In this document: piece after piece, positions 8,684-18,757 of the stretch
Layout: every line of letters begins with the position of its first letter
Numbering within the stretch: position 1 is the first letter of the stretch
Assembly: GCF_036621415.1 (NCBI RefSeq)
Contig: NZ_CP030941.1
Location: forward strand, 186,001 to 250,000
DNA: 64,000 nt
Origin: Nitratireductor thuwali
Lineage (GTDB): Bacteria > Pseudomonadota > Alphaproteobacteria > Rhizobiales > Rhizobiaceae
Direction: 5' to 3'
Program-made: the position numbers and the translations under genes
Notes under the pieces: model-generated
Database searches by the model: none
What the model saw: the letters and a program-made list of their open reading frames with translations, nothing else
Told to the model about the DNA's origin: nothing

Positions 8684-9017
8684 GGTCCAGCACGCCGGGC
8701 ACGGGCGCATTCGGCTTGCGGATCGTGATCTCGGCGCGCGTGATCGCCTTGAAGCGTCCGCACAGCGTCTTGGCCACTTCCAGCGCCAGCGCCTCGATCA
8801 GGAACCGCCGCTTGCCGGTTATGATCTTCTCGATCTCGCTGAAGGCCACGCCATAATCCACGGTTCCGGCGATGGAATCCTCCTCCAGCGCCTGACCTGG
8901 ATCGACCTCCAGCAGCGCATCGACGTAAAAGCGCTGGCCGAGCCTTTCTTCTTCGTCAAGCACGCCGTGCCGGGCGAAGAAGGCGCAGTTCTTCATGTGG
9001 ATCGTGTATCGGGGCAT
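8652..9017 (-). CDS. folB: Dihydroneopterin aldolase FolB
   Basis: A 121-residue tunnelling-fold enzyme that cleaves dihydroneopterin to the pterin alcohol substrate of FolK. The family pattern is clear: FFARHGVLDEEERLGQRFYV near residue 13, TVDYGVAFSEI in the middle, FLIEALALEVAK and the C-terminal ITIRKPNAPVPG with the conserved KP. It begins 9 bp after folP and overlaps folK, so the three folate genes form one tight operon in pathway-related order. Confidence 0.95.
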   Translation of the reverse strand: MPRYTIHMKNCAFFARHGVLDEEERLGQRFYVDALLEVDPGQALEEDSIAGTVDYGVAFSEIEKIITGKRRFLIEALALEVAKTLCGRFKAITRAEITIRKPNAPVPGVLDHVEVTVVWPQ

Positions 9018-9026
9018 GGGATCTCC

Positions 9027-9860
9027 TCAACCTGCCGCCAGGATAGCATCGGCGACCAGCAGCGCATCCCTGTTTTCCGCGACATCATGCACACGGAAAA
9101 CCGACGCGCCGCGCATGCGCAGCAGCGCGCTGGTGGCCGCCGTACCCGCCGCCCGCGATCCGGCCTCGCGGCCCGTCAGGTGCCCGATGAAGCGCTTGCG
9201 CGAGGTGCCCACCAGAAGCGGGAAACCGAGGCCGCCAAGCTCGCCGAACCGCGCCATGATCTCCACATTCTCCACCGGGTCCTTGGCAAAGCCGAATCCC
9301 GGATCGAGCAGGATCTGCATCTCGCCGACGCCGGCATCGCGGGCGATCTCGACGGAGCGCCGCAGGAATGCGAACTGATCCGAGATGACGTCGGGCAGCT
9401 TTTCGCGGTCCCGCCCCGTATGCATCAGCACCAGGCCCGCGCCGGTCTCGGCCGCGACCCGGGCAAGGCCGGCCTCCTTGTGCAGCCCCCAGACATCGTT
9501 GACGATGTGCGCACCCGCCTTGACCGCCAGTCCGGCGGTCTCGGCCCGGTAGGTATCGATGGACAGGACGATGCCCTTGTCGCCGGCCAGCGCCTCGATC
9601 ACCGGCAGCACGCGGGCCTGCTCCTCGGCGGCACTCACCGCTTCGCCTCCCGGCCGGGTCGATTCGCCGCCGACATCGATGATATCGGCGCCCTCCGCCC
9701 GCATCTCCCGCGCCCTTGCGACGGCGCTGTCGACGGCCTCGTAGCGCCCGCCGTCGGAGAAGCTGTCCGGCGTGACGTTCAGGATGCCCATGATGCGCGC
9801 GCGCGGGCCGAGCTCGAGCCGGCGCCCATGCGCCAATTGCCAGTCATGCCGCTTGATCAT
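9027..9860 (-). CDS. folP: Dihydropteroate synthase FolP
   Basis: A 277-residue TIM-barrel enzyme that condenses pterin pyrophosphate with p-aminobenzoate; the sulfonamide target. Signatures are IMGILNVTPDSFSDGG, DIIDVGGESTRPGG, SIDTYRAE, IVNDVWG, LLDPGFGFAKDP and VGTSRKRFIG with the substrate-binding SRK. I chose the ATG at 9860 because a near-perfect GGAGG lies 5 bp upstream; an upstream GTG at 9884 would add eight residues. It is the first gene of the folP-folB-folK operon and is divergent from the DUF922 gene. Confidence 0.95.
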   Translation of the reverse strand: MIKRHDWQLAHGRRLELGPRARIMGILNVTPDSFSDGGRYEAVDSAVARAREMRAEGADIIDVGGESTRPGGEAVSAAEEQARVLPVIEALAGDKGIVLSIDTYRAETAGLAVKAGAHIVNDVWGLHKEAGLARVAAETGAGLVLMHTGRDREKLPDVISDQFAFLRRSVEIARDAGVGEMQILLDPGFGFAKDPVENVEIMARFGELGGLGFPLLVGTSRKRFIGHLTGREAGSRAAGTAATSALLRMRGASVFRVHDVAENRDALLVADAILAAG

Positions 9861-10029
9861 TCGCGCCTCCACCGTGTTGCTCACGCGCTGCCGTTCAGCC
9901 CGTCACGACCGCCCGTTCCGTGCTGTAGCCGAGGGCCACCACCCTCACAACCGGCCGGCGCCGACATCCGCCAAAATTTCCGTTGCCGTTGCCGCCAGCC
10001 TGTCGCAATCATGGTCCATGAGGTGCCAT

Positions 10030-10641
10030 ATGAAAACGACATTCGTCCTGCCGCTGCTTGCATGCCTCGCCGCCACGAGCGCGTCGGCCGCCTCGATGAC
10101 GCGTTCATACAGCTATTTTCCCATCAGCGGCCTCACCCTGCCGGAGATCGAGAGCCAGTTGCGCACGCGCGGGCCGAAGCTCGAAAGCACCGGCATGCGC
10201 CATCCCGGCGCCACCAATCTCGCGTTCAACACGAGTGTCGACTATGTCGAGCGCGACGGCCGCTGCCATGTCTCCGACGCGACCGTATCGGTCAAGGCCA
10301 AGGTGACGCTGCCGCGCTGGCGCAACCGCAACCGCGCCAAGCAGGAAGTGCGCCTTGTCTGGGACACGCTGGCCAAGGACATCAAGCGCCACGAGGAAAG
10401 CCATCTCAGCATAGCGAAGAACCATGCGCGTCAGCTCGAGGACGCGATCGACGGCATGCGGGGAACCGGCCCCTGCGCGGCGCTGGAAAAACGGGTCAAG
10501 GCAAAGGTCGCCGAAATCATGGACCGGCACGACGCGGCCCAGGCACGCTTCGACCGCATCGAGAGCATCAATTTCGAAAGCCGCATCATGCGCCTTCTGC
10601 GCTACCGCCTCGAGCAGATCGAAGCCGGCCGGCTGAAATAG
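10030..10641 (+). CDS. Secreted DUF922 protein with HExxH-type motif
   Basis: 203 residues with a signal peptide (KTTFVLPLLACLAATSASA). The mature protein has SYFPISGLTLPEIESQL and, at about residue 120-130, KRHEESHLSIAKNH, an HEESH that fits the HExxH zinc-protease pattern. These are the features of DUF922 (PF06037), a family predicted to be periplasmic zinc-dependent peptidases but, to my knowledge, not biochemically defined. Two cysteines are present (GRCHV, GPCAAL). The ATG at 10030 gives the best signal peptide; 10018 is also in frame. It is monocistronic, between divergent folP and convergent reductase genes. Confidence 0.8.
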   Translation: MKTTFVLPLLACLAATSASAASMTRSYSYFPISGLTLPEIESQLRTRGPKLESTGMRHPGATNLAFNTSVDYVERDGRCHVSDATVSVKAKVTLPRWRNRNRAKQEVRLVWDTLAKDIKRHEESHLSIAKNHARQLEDAIDGMRGTGPCAALEKRVKAKVAEIMDRHDAAQARFDRIESINFESRIMRLLRYRLEQIEAGRLK

Positions 10642-10668
10642 AGCCGTCCGCCATCCTCGCCCGCCCGG

Positions 10669-12038
<1,370 letters not shown>

Positions 12039-12205
12039 GCCTCATCCTGCAGCTCTGCAGCGCCGTGCGTCCTCCGGGGCGCATGGGGACGCTGCAAATT
12101 ACCCAATCCGCGCAGCTGCCTTTCCGGTCCCGGAACCATGATGCGCTGTCAGGAGCCCGAGATAAGGGTTGCGGGAGGCCTGTCAACTGGCCGGACCGAA
12201 CCGAA

Positions 12206-12535
12206 CTACGATGACGCGGTCCGCATCTCGACAAAACGACGCGTCTGGCGCGCGGCCTCGATCAGCGCTTCCAGGTCCGCCGCCTCCTGCCGCCCGGTCT
12301 CGATGCGGGCGGCCGCGTCGGCCAGCGCATGGGCGCCCAGCGCCCGCGCCGACCCGGCCAGCGCATGTGCCATTTCGCGACGAAGCTTGTCGTCCGCCGC
12401 CCCGATGCCGGCCTGTATATCGGAAATCTGCTGCAGGAAAAGCTGAAGCACCTCGCGCTCGAGCATCCTGTCGCCGAGCGTCTGCCGTTCAAGTTGTATC
12501 AGATCGAACAACCGTCCCTCAATCGTTTCGCCCAT
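12206..12535 (-). CDS. Stand-alone Hpt-domain phosphotransfer protein
   Basis: About 109 residues, helical, with AHALAGSARALGAHALADAA at about residues 60-80 matching the Hpt signature (AHxLKGSAxxxGA), where the first His would be the phosphorylated residue. The usual Lys after it is Ala here. No kinase or receiver gene is adjacent. The start is uncertain: ATG at 12535 (chosen) or an in-frame GTG at 12571 that adds 12 residues. It is divergent from the growth-pole-ring-like gene, sharing a 268 bp upstream region. SixA at 4.3 kb is a candidate phosphatase for such a protein, by family knowledge only. Confidence 0.75.
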   Translation of the reverse strand: MGETIEGRLFDLIQLERQTLGDRMLEREVLQLFLQQISDIQAGIGAADDKLRREMAHALAGSARALGAHALADAAARIETGRQEAADLEALIEAARQTRRFVEMRTASS

Positions 12536-12803
12536 ATGGTTGGTCCATGTCCCCCCGGCATCGTTCGACACCGAGAATGGCCGGGAAACGATGTCTGCAC
12601 AAGGCGTTAATGGAAAGGTCCAAAATTCCTTGCTCCGGCCACAATCGCGTTAACCTTATGTTTAAACTTCTGGGCATTGTCGCGAAATCGTGTTTCCAAC
12701 GGCTGCCTGTGCCACTACGATACGGTTTGGCGAGTTGTGGGCGTAGTGTGGGTTACGAGGACCCTTGCGGGAAGACCCATGCCAGTAACAGGGTGATGGC
12801 GGA

Positions 12804-15800
12804 ATGGCTCGAAACACAACGAAAAAAAAGGCACCGCAGGACGATTTCGCGAAAGAGCTTGAAGAAGCGCTTGAGCTCGAAGTGTCCGATTTTGCGCTCA
12901 CCGACGATGGCGATCTCGACATAGCCGCTTCCATGGAGGACCTGGAGGCGCAGATCTCGATGGCGGCTGAAGAGCTGGCCAGGGAAGGCCGTTCGGACGA
13001 GGAGGCTCCCGCCGCCGGCAACGGCACGAAGAGGGCGGCAAGCGAGCCGGTGAAGCCGGAGCCGCCCGAGACGAAGCAGAACGCTTCGGAACGCCCTGCT
13101 CCCGGGGCCCCCGCAGGCCGGGAGACGGCGCCGCGGCAGGACAATCTGTCGCCGGCCCCGGTCACGCCCTCCGCCTTCTCTCCCGCCAATGACGACCAGC
13201 AGCGTTCCTATGCGGCGCCCGGCGGCAAGCTTGCCGGCCAGCCGCCGCGCACGATCTACTGGATGGTCGCCCTGCTTTCCGTTCTGTGGGTCGCCGGCGC
13301 CGCCATGCTGGGCCACCTGCTCTATGCGCCCGAAATCTGGGAGATCCGGACGGTCGAGGGCCTCCTGGCCGCGCCGCATACGATCGGCCTGCTGGTCGGC
13401 GCGCTGGTCCCGGTCCTGCTGTTCTGGGCCTTCGCCATCATGGTGCGCCGCGCGCAGGAGATGCGCATTGCGGCCCAGCAAATGGCGGAAATGGCCTTCC
13501 GCCTCGCCGAGCCCGAAAACCTGGCGCAGGATCGCGTGATGATGGTCGGCCAGGCCGTGCGCCGCGAAGTGCAGGCCATGGGCGACGGCATCGAACGCAC
13601 GCTGGCGCGCGCCGTCGAACTGGAGACCCTGGTCCACACCGAGGTCAACGAGCTGGAGCGCGCCTACTCGGAGAACGAGACCCGCATCCGCCTTCTGGTC
13701 GACAGCCTGGGCAGCGAGCGCGAAGGCATCGTCAGCCACGCCGAGCGCGTTCGCGCGTCCATTACCGGGGCCCACGAAATCCTCAAGGAGGAACTGGACT
13801 CGGCCGGCGAACAGATCCGCATCAGCGTGGACAGCGCCTCGCAGCGCCTCACCTCCTCTCTTGCCGAATCCGGCGAGGGGCTGGTGCAGCGCATCAGCAG
13901 CACCGGCGAGAACATCTACAAGGCCGTGGACGAACGGGTCGCGACGATCTCCGACCGCATCACGACGTCCGGCGATGCGGTCGCCAGACTGCTCGACACG
14001 CGCATCGCCTCGCTCGGATCCTCAAGCGAGGATTTCATGCAGCGCCTCAGCGACGTCACCGCCGGGATCGGCCAGACGATCGATCACCGCGCCGAGGAAC
14101 TGACGGCCCGCGTCCGCCAGTCCGGCGACGACGTTGCCGGACTGCTGGACGGGCGCATCGCGTCCCTCGCCACCTCCGGCGACGAACTGGTGCGCCGCCT
14201 AGACGAGACCACCGCCGGCGTCGGCCAGGCCATCGACCATCGTGCCGAGGAACTCACGATCCGCGTCCGCAAGTCCGGTGACGACGTTGCCGGACTGCTG
14301 GATTCGCGCATCGCATCCCTCGGCACCTCCGGCGACGAGCTGGTGCGCCGCCTCGACGAGACCACCGCCGGCGTCGGCCGGGTTCTCGACGAGCGCGGCA
14401 ACGAGCTTGCAAACCGCGTCCAGACGACCGGCGACACCGTCGCAGGCCTTCTCGATGCGCGCATTGCCTCGCTGTCGGAACGCACGGAAGAGGCCACCCG
14501 CTCGCTCAGCGAGACCTTCGACAGCCGGGTGTCCGGCCTCTTGTCGTCGGTCGGCGATGCCTCCAGCAGGCTGAACGCCGAGTTCGATACGCGTCTCAGT
14601 CAGCTTGAGCGGTCGCTTTCCGAGCGCGGACAGTCACTTATCCAGGAGTTTTCGACTCGTGCCGAAGCACTCGACACGGGCATGCAGAAGCTTAACGCGG
14701 CCCTCGACGCGCGCGCCCGCAGCATCAACGAGTCGCTGGTCGAGCGCAGCCGCGAGATCGCCGACACCTTCGCCCGCGGCAAGCAGGACGTGTCGGCCGC
14801 CATCGATGCCGGCAAGTCGGCAATCGACGGCGAGCTCGCCGATCTCGTTGCCTCCACCTCGATCATGCTCGAAGGCAAGGCCGAGGATTTCGCCCGCCGC
14901 CTCGAAGACGGCCAGGCCATGCTCAGCGCCCGGCTCGACGGCGAGCTGGGCAGGTTCGATTCCATCCAGGCCCGCATGGATGAAGCCGTCGACCGCCAGG
15001 TCCAGGCCTTTTCCGAGAACCAGGACAGGCTGGCCACCGTCCTTGAAGCCGATCTGGAGAAGCTCAACGAAGCGCGCAGCGCGTTCCAGGAGCGCATCGA
15101 AGGCCAGTTGGAGAAGCTGTCGGAGACGCGCAGCACGTTTGCCGCGGCCCTCGACCAGGACATCGCCAAGATCGGCGAACGCCGCGAGGAGCTGACGGCT
15201 GCGATCGGCGCCGATATAGAGCGCATCAATGCCGCCTTCAGCGCCCATACCGGGGTGATCGAAGAACGCACCAGCACCATGGAGAAGGCGCTGACGGTCG
15301 GCGTCGGCAATGTGCGCCAGACGCTGGAAAACAGCGCCGGAGCCCTGGCCGGAGCCCTGCGCGAAAAGGTCCTGGAAGCCACCACGTCCCTCAACGAGGA
15401 GGCTGGAAAGGTGCTCGACGGCGTCGATGCCCGGATCCAGACGCGCGTGGAGCATGCGGCGCAGACGCTCGGCCAGCAGGTGGATGCCATCGACCGCACC
15501 TTCGAGGGCGCGGCCGAGCGCATCGCCACCCACACCTCGGCATTCGGCGAGCATTTCGCGGACATCGACAGCCGCATCGCCGCCCGCGTTTCGCAGACCG
15601 CTCAGACGCTGTCCGGCCGGGCCGAGGAAATTGCCCGCACCTTCGAGGAGGCGGACGGCCGCATCGCCGCGCGCACCCACGAGACGGCGGAAGCCCTGGC
15701 TGCCCGCGCCGACGCCATCGCCCGCACCTTCGAGCAGGCGGACAATCGCATCGCGGCCCGCACCAACGAGACGGCGGAGACCCTGGCTGCCCGCGCCGAC

Positions 15801-17831
15801 GCCCTCGCCCGCACTTTCGAGGAGACCGATCAGCGGATCATCGCCCGCACGCATCAGACATCGGCTGAGCTCGACGCGCGCGCCGCGGCCATTGCCGAAA
15901 CGCTGGGCACCGTCGAATCCCGGCTGAAATCCACCGCCGGCTCCACGGCATCGGCCTTCGTCAACGGCATGCTGGAAGTCGAGAAGAAGCTCACCGAAAC
16001 GGCCACCCGCACCCGCGCCACCCTCGACGAGGGCCTGGGCGATGCCGAGACCCGTCTGCTTTCGTCGGCCGAACAGGCGGCGCAGCACGTCAGCCAGCAG
16101 CTTTCGCGCACGCAGGCCGACCTGGTCTCCACCGCGGACACGATCGGTCAGACCTTTGCGGCCGTCAACGAGCACATCAGCAAGCGCACCGGCGAAACCG
16201 TGCGCACGCTCGACGAACGGACCCGGGAGCTCAATGCGATGCTCGCCGGGCGCACCTCCGAGATCTCGCGCATTCTCGACGAAAGCGCGCGGCCGCTGGT
16301 CGAGCGGTTCGAGGCAAGCGGCGGTGAGTTGCAGCAGAGCATCCGCTCCATCACCGACGAGACCGCCGAGCGCCTGCAGAGGGAGAATGCCGCCCTGGTC
16401 AACGCGCTCGCGGCCCGCACCTCCGACACGCTCGGCGCGCTCGAGCAGGCCCGCAACAAGCTGTCGGGCAACGTCCAGCAGCTTCTCACGGAGCTGGACA
16501 GCTCGGGCGACCGCCTGGGCCAGCTCATCGAGCAGGCCGCCCAGAATCTGAGCGAGGTCGACAACCGTCTCGTCTCCACCACCAGCAACTTCGCCGCCAA
16601 TGCGGAAAAAGCTGCCGAGACGTTCTCGAACTCTGCCAGCCTGATAAACGCCAATTCGGGTCGCCTGACCGATTTCTCCGAACGCACCTTGCGCGAGATT
16701 TCGGCAATCGCCAGCCGGTTCGAGGACCACAGCCGCGTTCTGGAAAGCGCGTCGGAACTGCTCGACAAGGCGCAAGGCGGGCTCACCTCAACGCTGGAAG
16801 GGCGCCAGCAGGAGCTGCAGGCGCTGGCCAGCGGCCTCGTCGAAAAGTCGGAGAACCTGCAGCGCGTGATGCAGTCCTTCGAGGGCTATCTTGGCCGCGC
16901 GCTCGAAACGGCGGAAGGCCGCACGAAGCAGTCGGTCGAATCCATACGCGATGCCATCGGCGAAGTCGTGGAGGCTGCGACCGAGCGCTTTGCCGGCGCG
17001 ACGGACGACATCCGCCGCACGGCCACGGAGATCCGCGCCGAGCTGGAAGCAACGCGCGCCGACATGAAGCGCGGGATCGTGGAGCTTCCCGAGGAAGCCA
17101 AGCAGTCCACTTCCGCCATGCGCCGCGCTATAACGGAGCAGATCAACGCTCTCAAGGAACTCTCTGACATCGTTGCCAAATCCGGCAAGATGCAGAACTC
17201 TTCCCGGCCCGATGAGAGCCTGTCTTCGCCGGCGGTGGAGCAGCCCCGCCCCCAGCCCGTGCCGCAGCAGGCCCGGCAGCCGGTGCAGCCGCAGGCTCCC
17301 GTGCTGGAGCGCTCGCCCACCGCCCGGACGCAACAGCCGCGCACGACCGAACAGGCCGCTTCCGAACCGGCCCCGGAGGCCCAGCAGGGCGGCGGCTGGA
17401 TAAGGGATCTCCTGCGCAGCGCCTCGCGCGAGGAAGAGGCGGCCCATCGCAACAAGCCGGCGGCCGAAGCCGACCGTTCCGCGCTTCACGTGGTGGAATC
17501 GCTCAACTCGCTGTCCGTCGACATCGCGCGGGCCATCGACCATGACGCTTCGGTCGAACTCTGGGACCGCTATCGCCGCGGCGAACGCAACGTCTTCACC
17601 CGCAGGCTCTACACGCTGAAGGGCCAGCAGACCTTCGACGAGATCCAGCGCAAGTACCGCGGCGATGCCGACTTCCGCAAGGCGGTCGACCAGTATTGCC
17701 GCGACTTCGAGAAGCTGTTGGCGGATGTGTCGCGCTCGGACCGCGACAACATCATGACGCAGACCTATCTCACGTCGGATACCGGCAAGGTCTACACCAT
17801 GCTGGCTCACGCCAGCGGAAGGCTGCGCTAA
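12804..17831 (+). CDS. gpr: Very long apolipoprotein/kinesin-like membrane protein, probable growth pole ring (GPR/RgsE) homologue
   Basis: 1675 residues. An acidic N-terminus (1-145) precedes two membrane segments at about 150-176 (YWMVALLSVLWVAGAAMLG) and 193-213 (GLLVGALVPVLLFWAFAIM). A continuous amphipathic, coiled-coil-like region follows (about 215-1470), including four 51-residue and four 29-residue tandem repeats, then a Pro/Gln-rich linker (about 1480-1530) and a conserved C-terminal domain (about 1570-1675, RAIDHDASVELWDRYRRGE). Such architecture in Rhizobiales matches the Agrobacterium growth pole ring protein and Sinorhizobium RgsE, needed for polar growth; the Agrobacterium protein is longer as I recall it. 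Database labels such as kinesin-like or apolipoprotein-like are likely for it. Assignment is by architecture and recall, not by alignment. A terminator follows at 17881. Confidence 0.72.
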   Translation: MARNTTKKKAPQDDFAKELEEALELEVSDFALTDDGDLDIAASMEDLEAQISMAAEELAREGRSDEEAPAAGNGTKRAASEPVKPEPPETKQNASERPAPGAPAGRETAPRQDNLSPAPVTPSAFSPANDDQQRSYAAPGGKLAGQPPRTIYWMVALLSVLWVAGAAMLGHLLYAPEIWEIRTVEGLLAAPHTIGLLVGALVPVLLFWAFAIMVRRAQEMRIAAQQMAEMAFRLAEPENLAQDRVMMVGQAVRREVQAMGDGIERTLARAVELETLVHTEVNELERAYSENETRIRLLVDSLGSEREGIVSHAERVRASITGAHEILKEELDSAGEQIRISVDSASQRLTSSLAESGEGLVQRISSTGENIYKAVDERVATISDRITTSGDAVARLLDTRIASLGSSSEDFMQRLSDVTAGIGQTIDHRAEELTARVRQSGDDVAGLLDGRIASLATSGDELVRRLDETTAGVGQAIDHRAEELTIRVRKSGDDVAGLLDSRIASLGTSGDELVRRLDETTAGVGRVLDERGNELANRVQTTGDTVAGLLDARIASLSERTEEATRSLSETFDSRVSGLLSSVGDASSRLNAEFDTRLSQLERSLSERGQSLIQEFSTRAEALDTGMQKLNAALDARARSINESLVERSREIADTFARGKQDVSAAIDAGKSAIDGELADLVASTSIMLEGKAEDFARRLEDGQAMLSARLDGELGRFDSIQARMDEAVDRQVQAFSENQDRLATVLEADLEKLNEARSAFQERIEGQLEKLSETRSTFAAALDQDIAKIGERREELTAAIGADIERINAAFSAHTGVIEERTSTMEKALTVGVGNVRQTLENSAGALAGALREKVLEATTSLNEEAGKVLDGVDARIQTRVEHAAQTLGQQVDAIDRTFEGAAERIATHTSAFGEHFADIDSRIAARVSQTAQTLSGRAEEIARTFEEADGRIAARTHETAEALAARADAIARTFEQADNRIAARTNETAETLAARADALARTFEETDQRIIARTHQTSAELDARAAAIAETLGTVESRLKSTAGSTASAFVNGMLEVEKKLTETATRTRATLDEGLGDAETRLLSSAEQAAQHVSQQLSRTQADLVSTADTIGQTFAAVNEHISKRTGETVRTLDERTRELNAMLAGRTSEISRILDESARPLVERFEASGGELQQSIRSITDETAERLQRENAALVNALAARTSDTLGALEQARNKLSGNVQQLLTELDSSGDRLGQLIEQAAQNLSEVDNRLVSTTSNFAANAEKAAETFSNSASLINANSGRLTDFSERTLREISAIASRFEDHSRVLESASELLDKAQGGLTSTLEGRQQELQALASGLVEKSENLQRVMQSFEGYLGRALETAEGRTKQSVESIRDAIGEVVEAATERFAGATDDIRRTATEIRAELEATRADMKRGIVELPEEAKQSTSAMRRAITEQINALKELSDIVAKSGKMQNSSRPDESLSSPAVEQPRPQPVPQQARQPVQPQAPVLERSPTARTQQPRTTEQAASEPAPEAQQGGGWIRDLLRSASREEEAAHRNKPAAEADRSALHVVESLNSLSVDIARAIDHDASVELWDRYRRGERNVFTRRLYTLKGQQTFDEIQRKYRGDADFRKAVDQYCRDFEKLLADVSRSDRDNIMTQTYLTSDTGKVYTMLAHASGRLR
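13924..14535 (+). repeat. Four tandem 153 bp (51-residue) repeats inside the GPR-like gene
   Basis: Units start at about 13924, 14077, 14230 and 14383, exactly 153 bp apart. The inner two are the most alike: both encode IDHRAEELT, SGDDVAGLLD, RIASL and SGDELVRRLDETTAGVG. The outer units are diverged (ITTSGDAVARLLDTRIASLG; VQTTGDTVAGLLDARIASL). The unit is a heptad-compatible amphipathic helix. Confidence 0.85.
15573..15920 (+). repeat. Four tandem 87 bp (29-residue) repeats inside the GPR-like gene
   Basis: Units start at 15573, 15660, 15747 and 15834. Each encodes RIAAR followed by a T/QTAExLxARAD segment and IARTFEEAD. The middle two are nearly identical at DNA level. They fall in the same coiled-coil region but have a different period from the 51-residue repeats upstream. 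Confidence 0.85.
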
Positions 17832-17880
17832 CCAGGGAACGCATCGCACGCGCGGGCGACTGTCATCCGCGCGGGCTTCC

Positions 17881-17911
17881 GGCTTCCGGCCACCGCCGGA
17901 AGCCTTTTCTT
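17881..17911 (+). terminator. Rho-independent terminator after the GPR-like gene
   Basis: A perfect 10 bp stem, GGCTTCCGGC and GCCGGAAGCC, with a CACC loop is followed by TTTTCTTT. It lies 50 bp past the stop codon. Confidence 0.9.
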
Positions 17912-18010
17912 TCGCCGGATGGGGATTATACCAAAGGAGGCGTTTATCGGCCGGCCATGCCGGTCGATAGTCGTATCCCTTCCGGGGCTGGGCGGCGAGG
18001 CAGGGAGCCG

Positions 18011-18748
18011 ATGACGGGAAAGCTGGTCCACCGAAATGCAACCGGCGCTGCCGGCGCCGATCCGGTGCAGATGATCAGGGACAGCAGCTCGCCCGGCGAC
18101 GCGGTGTTCGGCATTCGCGACGGGCTCGGCGTCGAGCATGTCACCTACCACAGCATCGCGCTTAATCCGGGGCCTCTTAACGCCCCCTTTGTTCGCAGCA
18201 CATATCCGGCCGAATGGGTCGCGCGCTATCTCCTTCATGACTATCTGACGATCGACCCGGTGGTGCGCCAGGGCTTCGAGACCGCGCGCCCCTTCTTCTG
18301 GCATCAGCTTTCGCTCGACCGCCGGCAGCGCGAACTGATGCAGGACGCGGTTGCACACGGTCTGGGCGAGGCCGGCTACTCGATCCCGATCTTCAAAGGA
18401 TCACGGCGCGCCCTGCTCAGCCTCAACACGAAGCGCGCCCTGCCCGACTGGGTCGGCTATGTGGAGAAAAACGCCGCTTTGCTCGTGCGTGTTGCCGGCG
18501 CCATGGACGAAAAGGCGGCCCTGTCCCTGTCGGGCGATACGGAGCCGGGGCCGGGGCTTGCGCCACGCCAGCGCGAATGCCTGCTGTGGACCGCACGCGG
18601 CAAGGACGCCAAGGCCATCGCGGTCATACTGGACCTGTCGGAGTTCACCGTCCGCAGCTATCTGCGCTCCGCCCGTCAGCGGCTGAAGAGCAGCACGCTG
18701 TCTGAGGCCGTGGCCAAGGCCATCGGCGCGCAGCTGATCGCTCCGTGA
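18011..18748 (+). CDS. Orphan LuxR-type autoinducer-binding transcriptional regulator
   Basis: 245 residues: an N-terminal autoinducer-binding domain (about 20-165) and a C-terminal LuxR helix-turn-helix (about 180-240). The ligand-pocket residues of TraR are present at the right spacing: Trp and Tyr in EWVARYLLHDYLTIDPVV, the Asp-Pro pair in the same segment, and the Trp in RPFFWHQL 14 residues later. In the DNA-binding part LAPRQRECLLWTARGK the usual Glu is Gln, while the Leu and Gly are kept. No luxI-type synthase is in the window, so this is a LuxR solo here. Start ATG 18011 follows AGGGAG. It converges with glpK, only 9 bp apart. Confidence 0.88.
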   Translation: MTGKLVHRNATGAAGADPVQMIRDSSSPGDAVFGIRDGLGVEHVTYHSIALNPGPLNAPFVRSTYPAEWVARYLLHDYLTIDPVVRQGFETARPFFWHQLSLDRRQRELMQDAVAHGLGEAGYSIPIFKGSRRALLSLNTKRALPDWVGYVEKNAALLVRVAGAMDEKAALSLSGDTEPGPGLAPRQRECLLWTARGKDAKAIAVILDLSEFTVRSYLRSARQRLKSSTLSEAVAKAIGAQLIAP

Positions 18749-18757
18749 ATTCGGCGG

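Noticed and set aside
12650..12666. Possible CtrA box upstream of the GPR-like gene (TTAA...TTAA)
   Set aside because: The spacer is 8 bp, not the 7 bp of the consensus; AT-rich DNA here could give this by chance.
13286..17800. Long open frames antisense to, or in other frames of, the GPR-like gene
   Set aside because: High GC third positions leave many long shadow frames; none has motifs or ribosome-binding sites.
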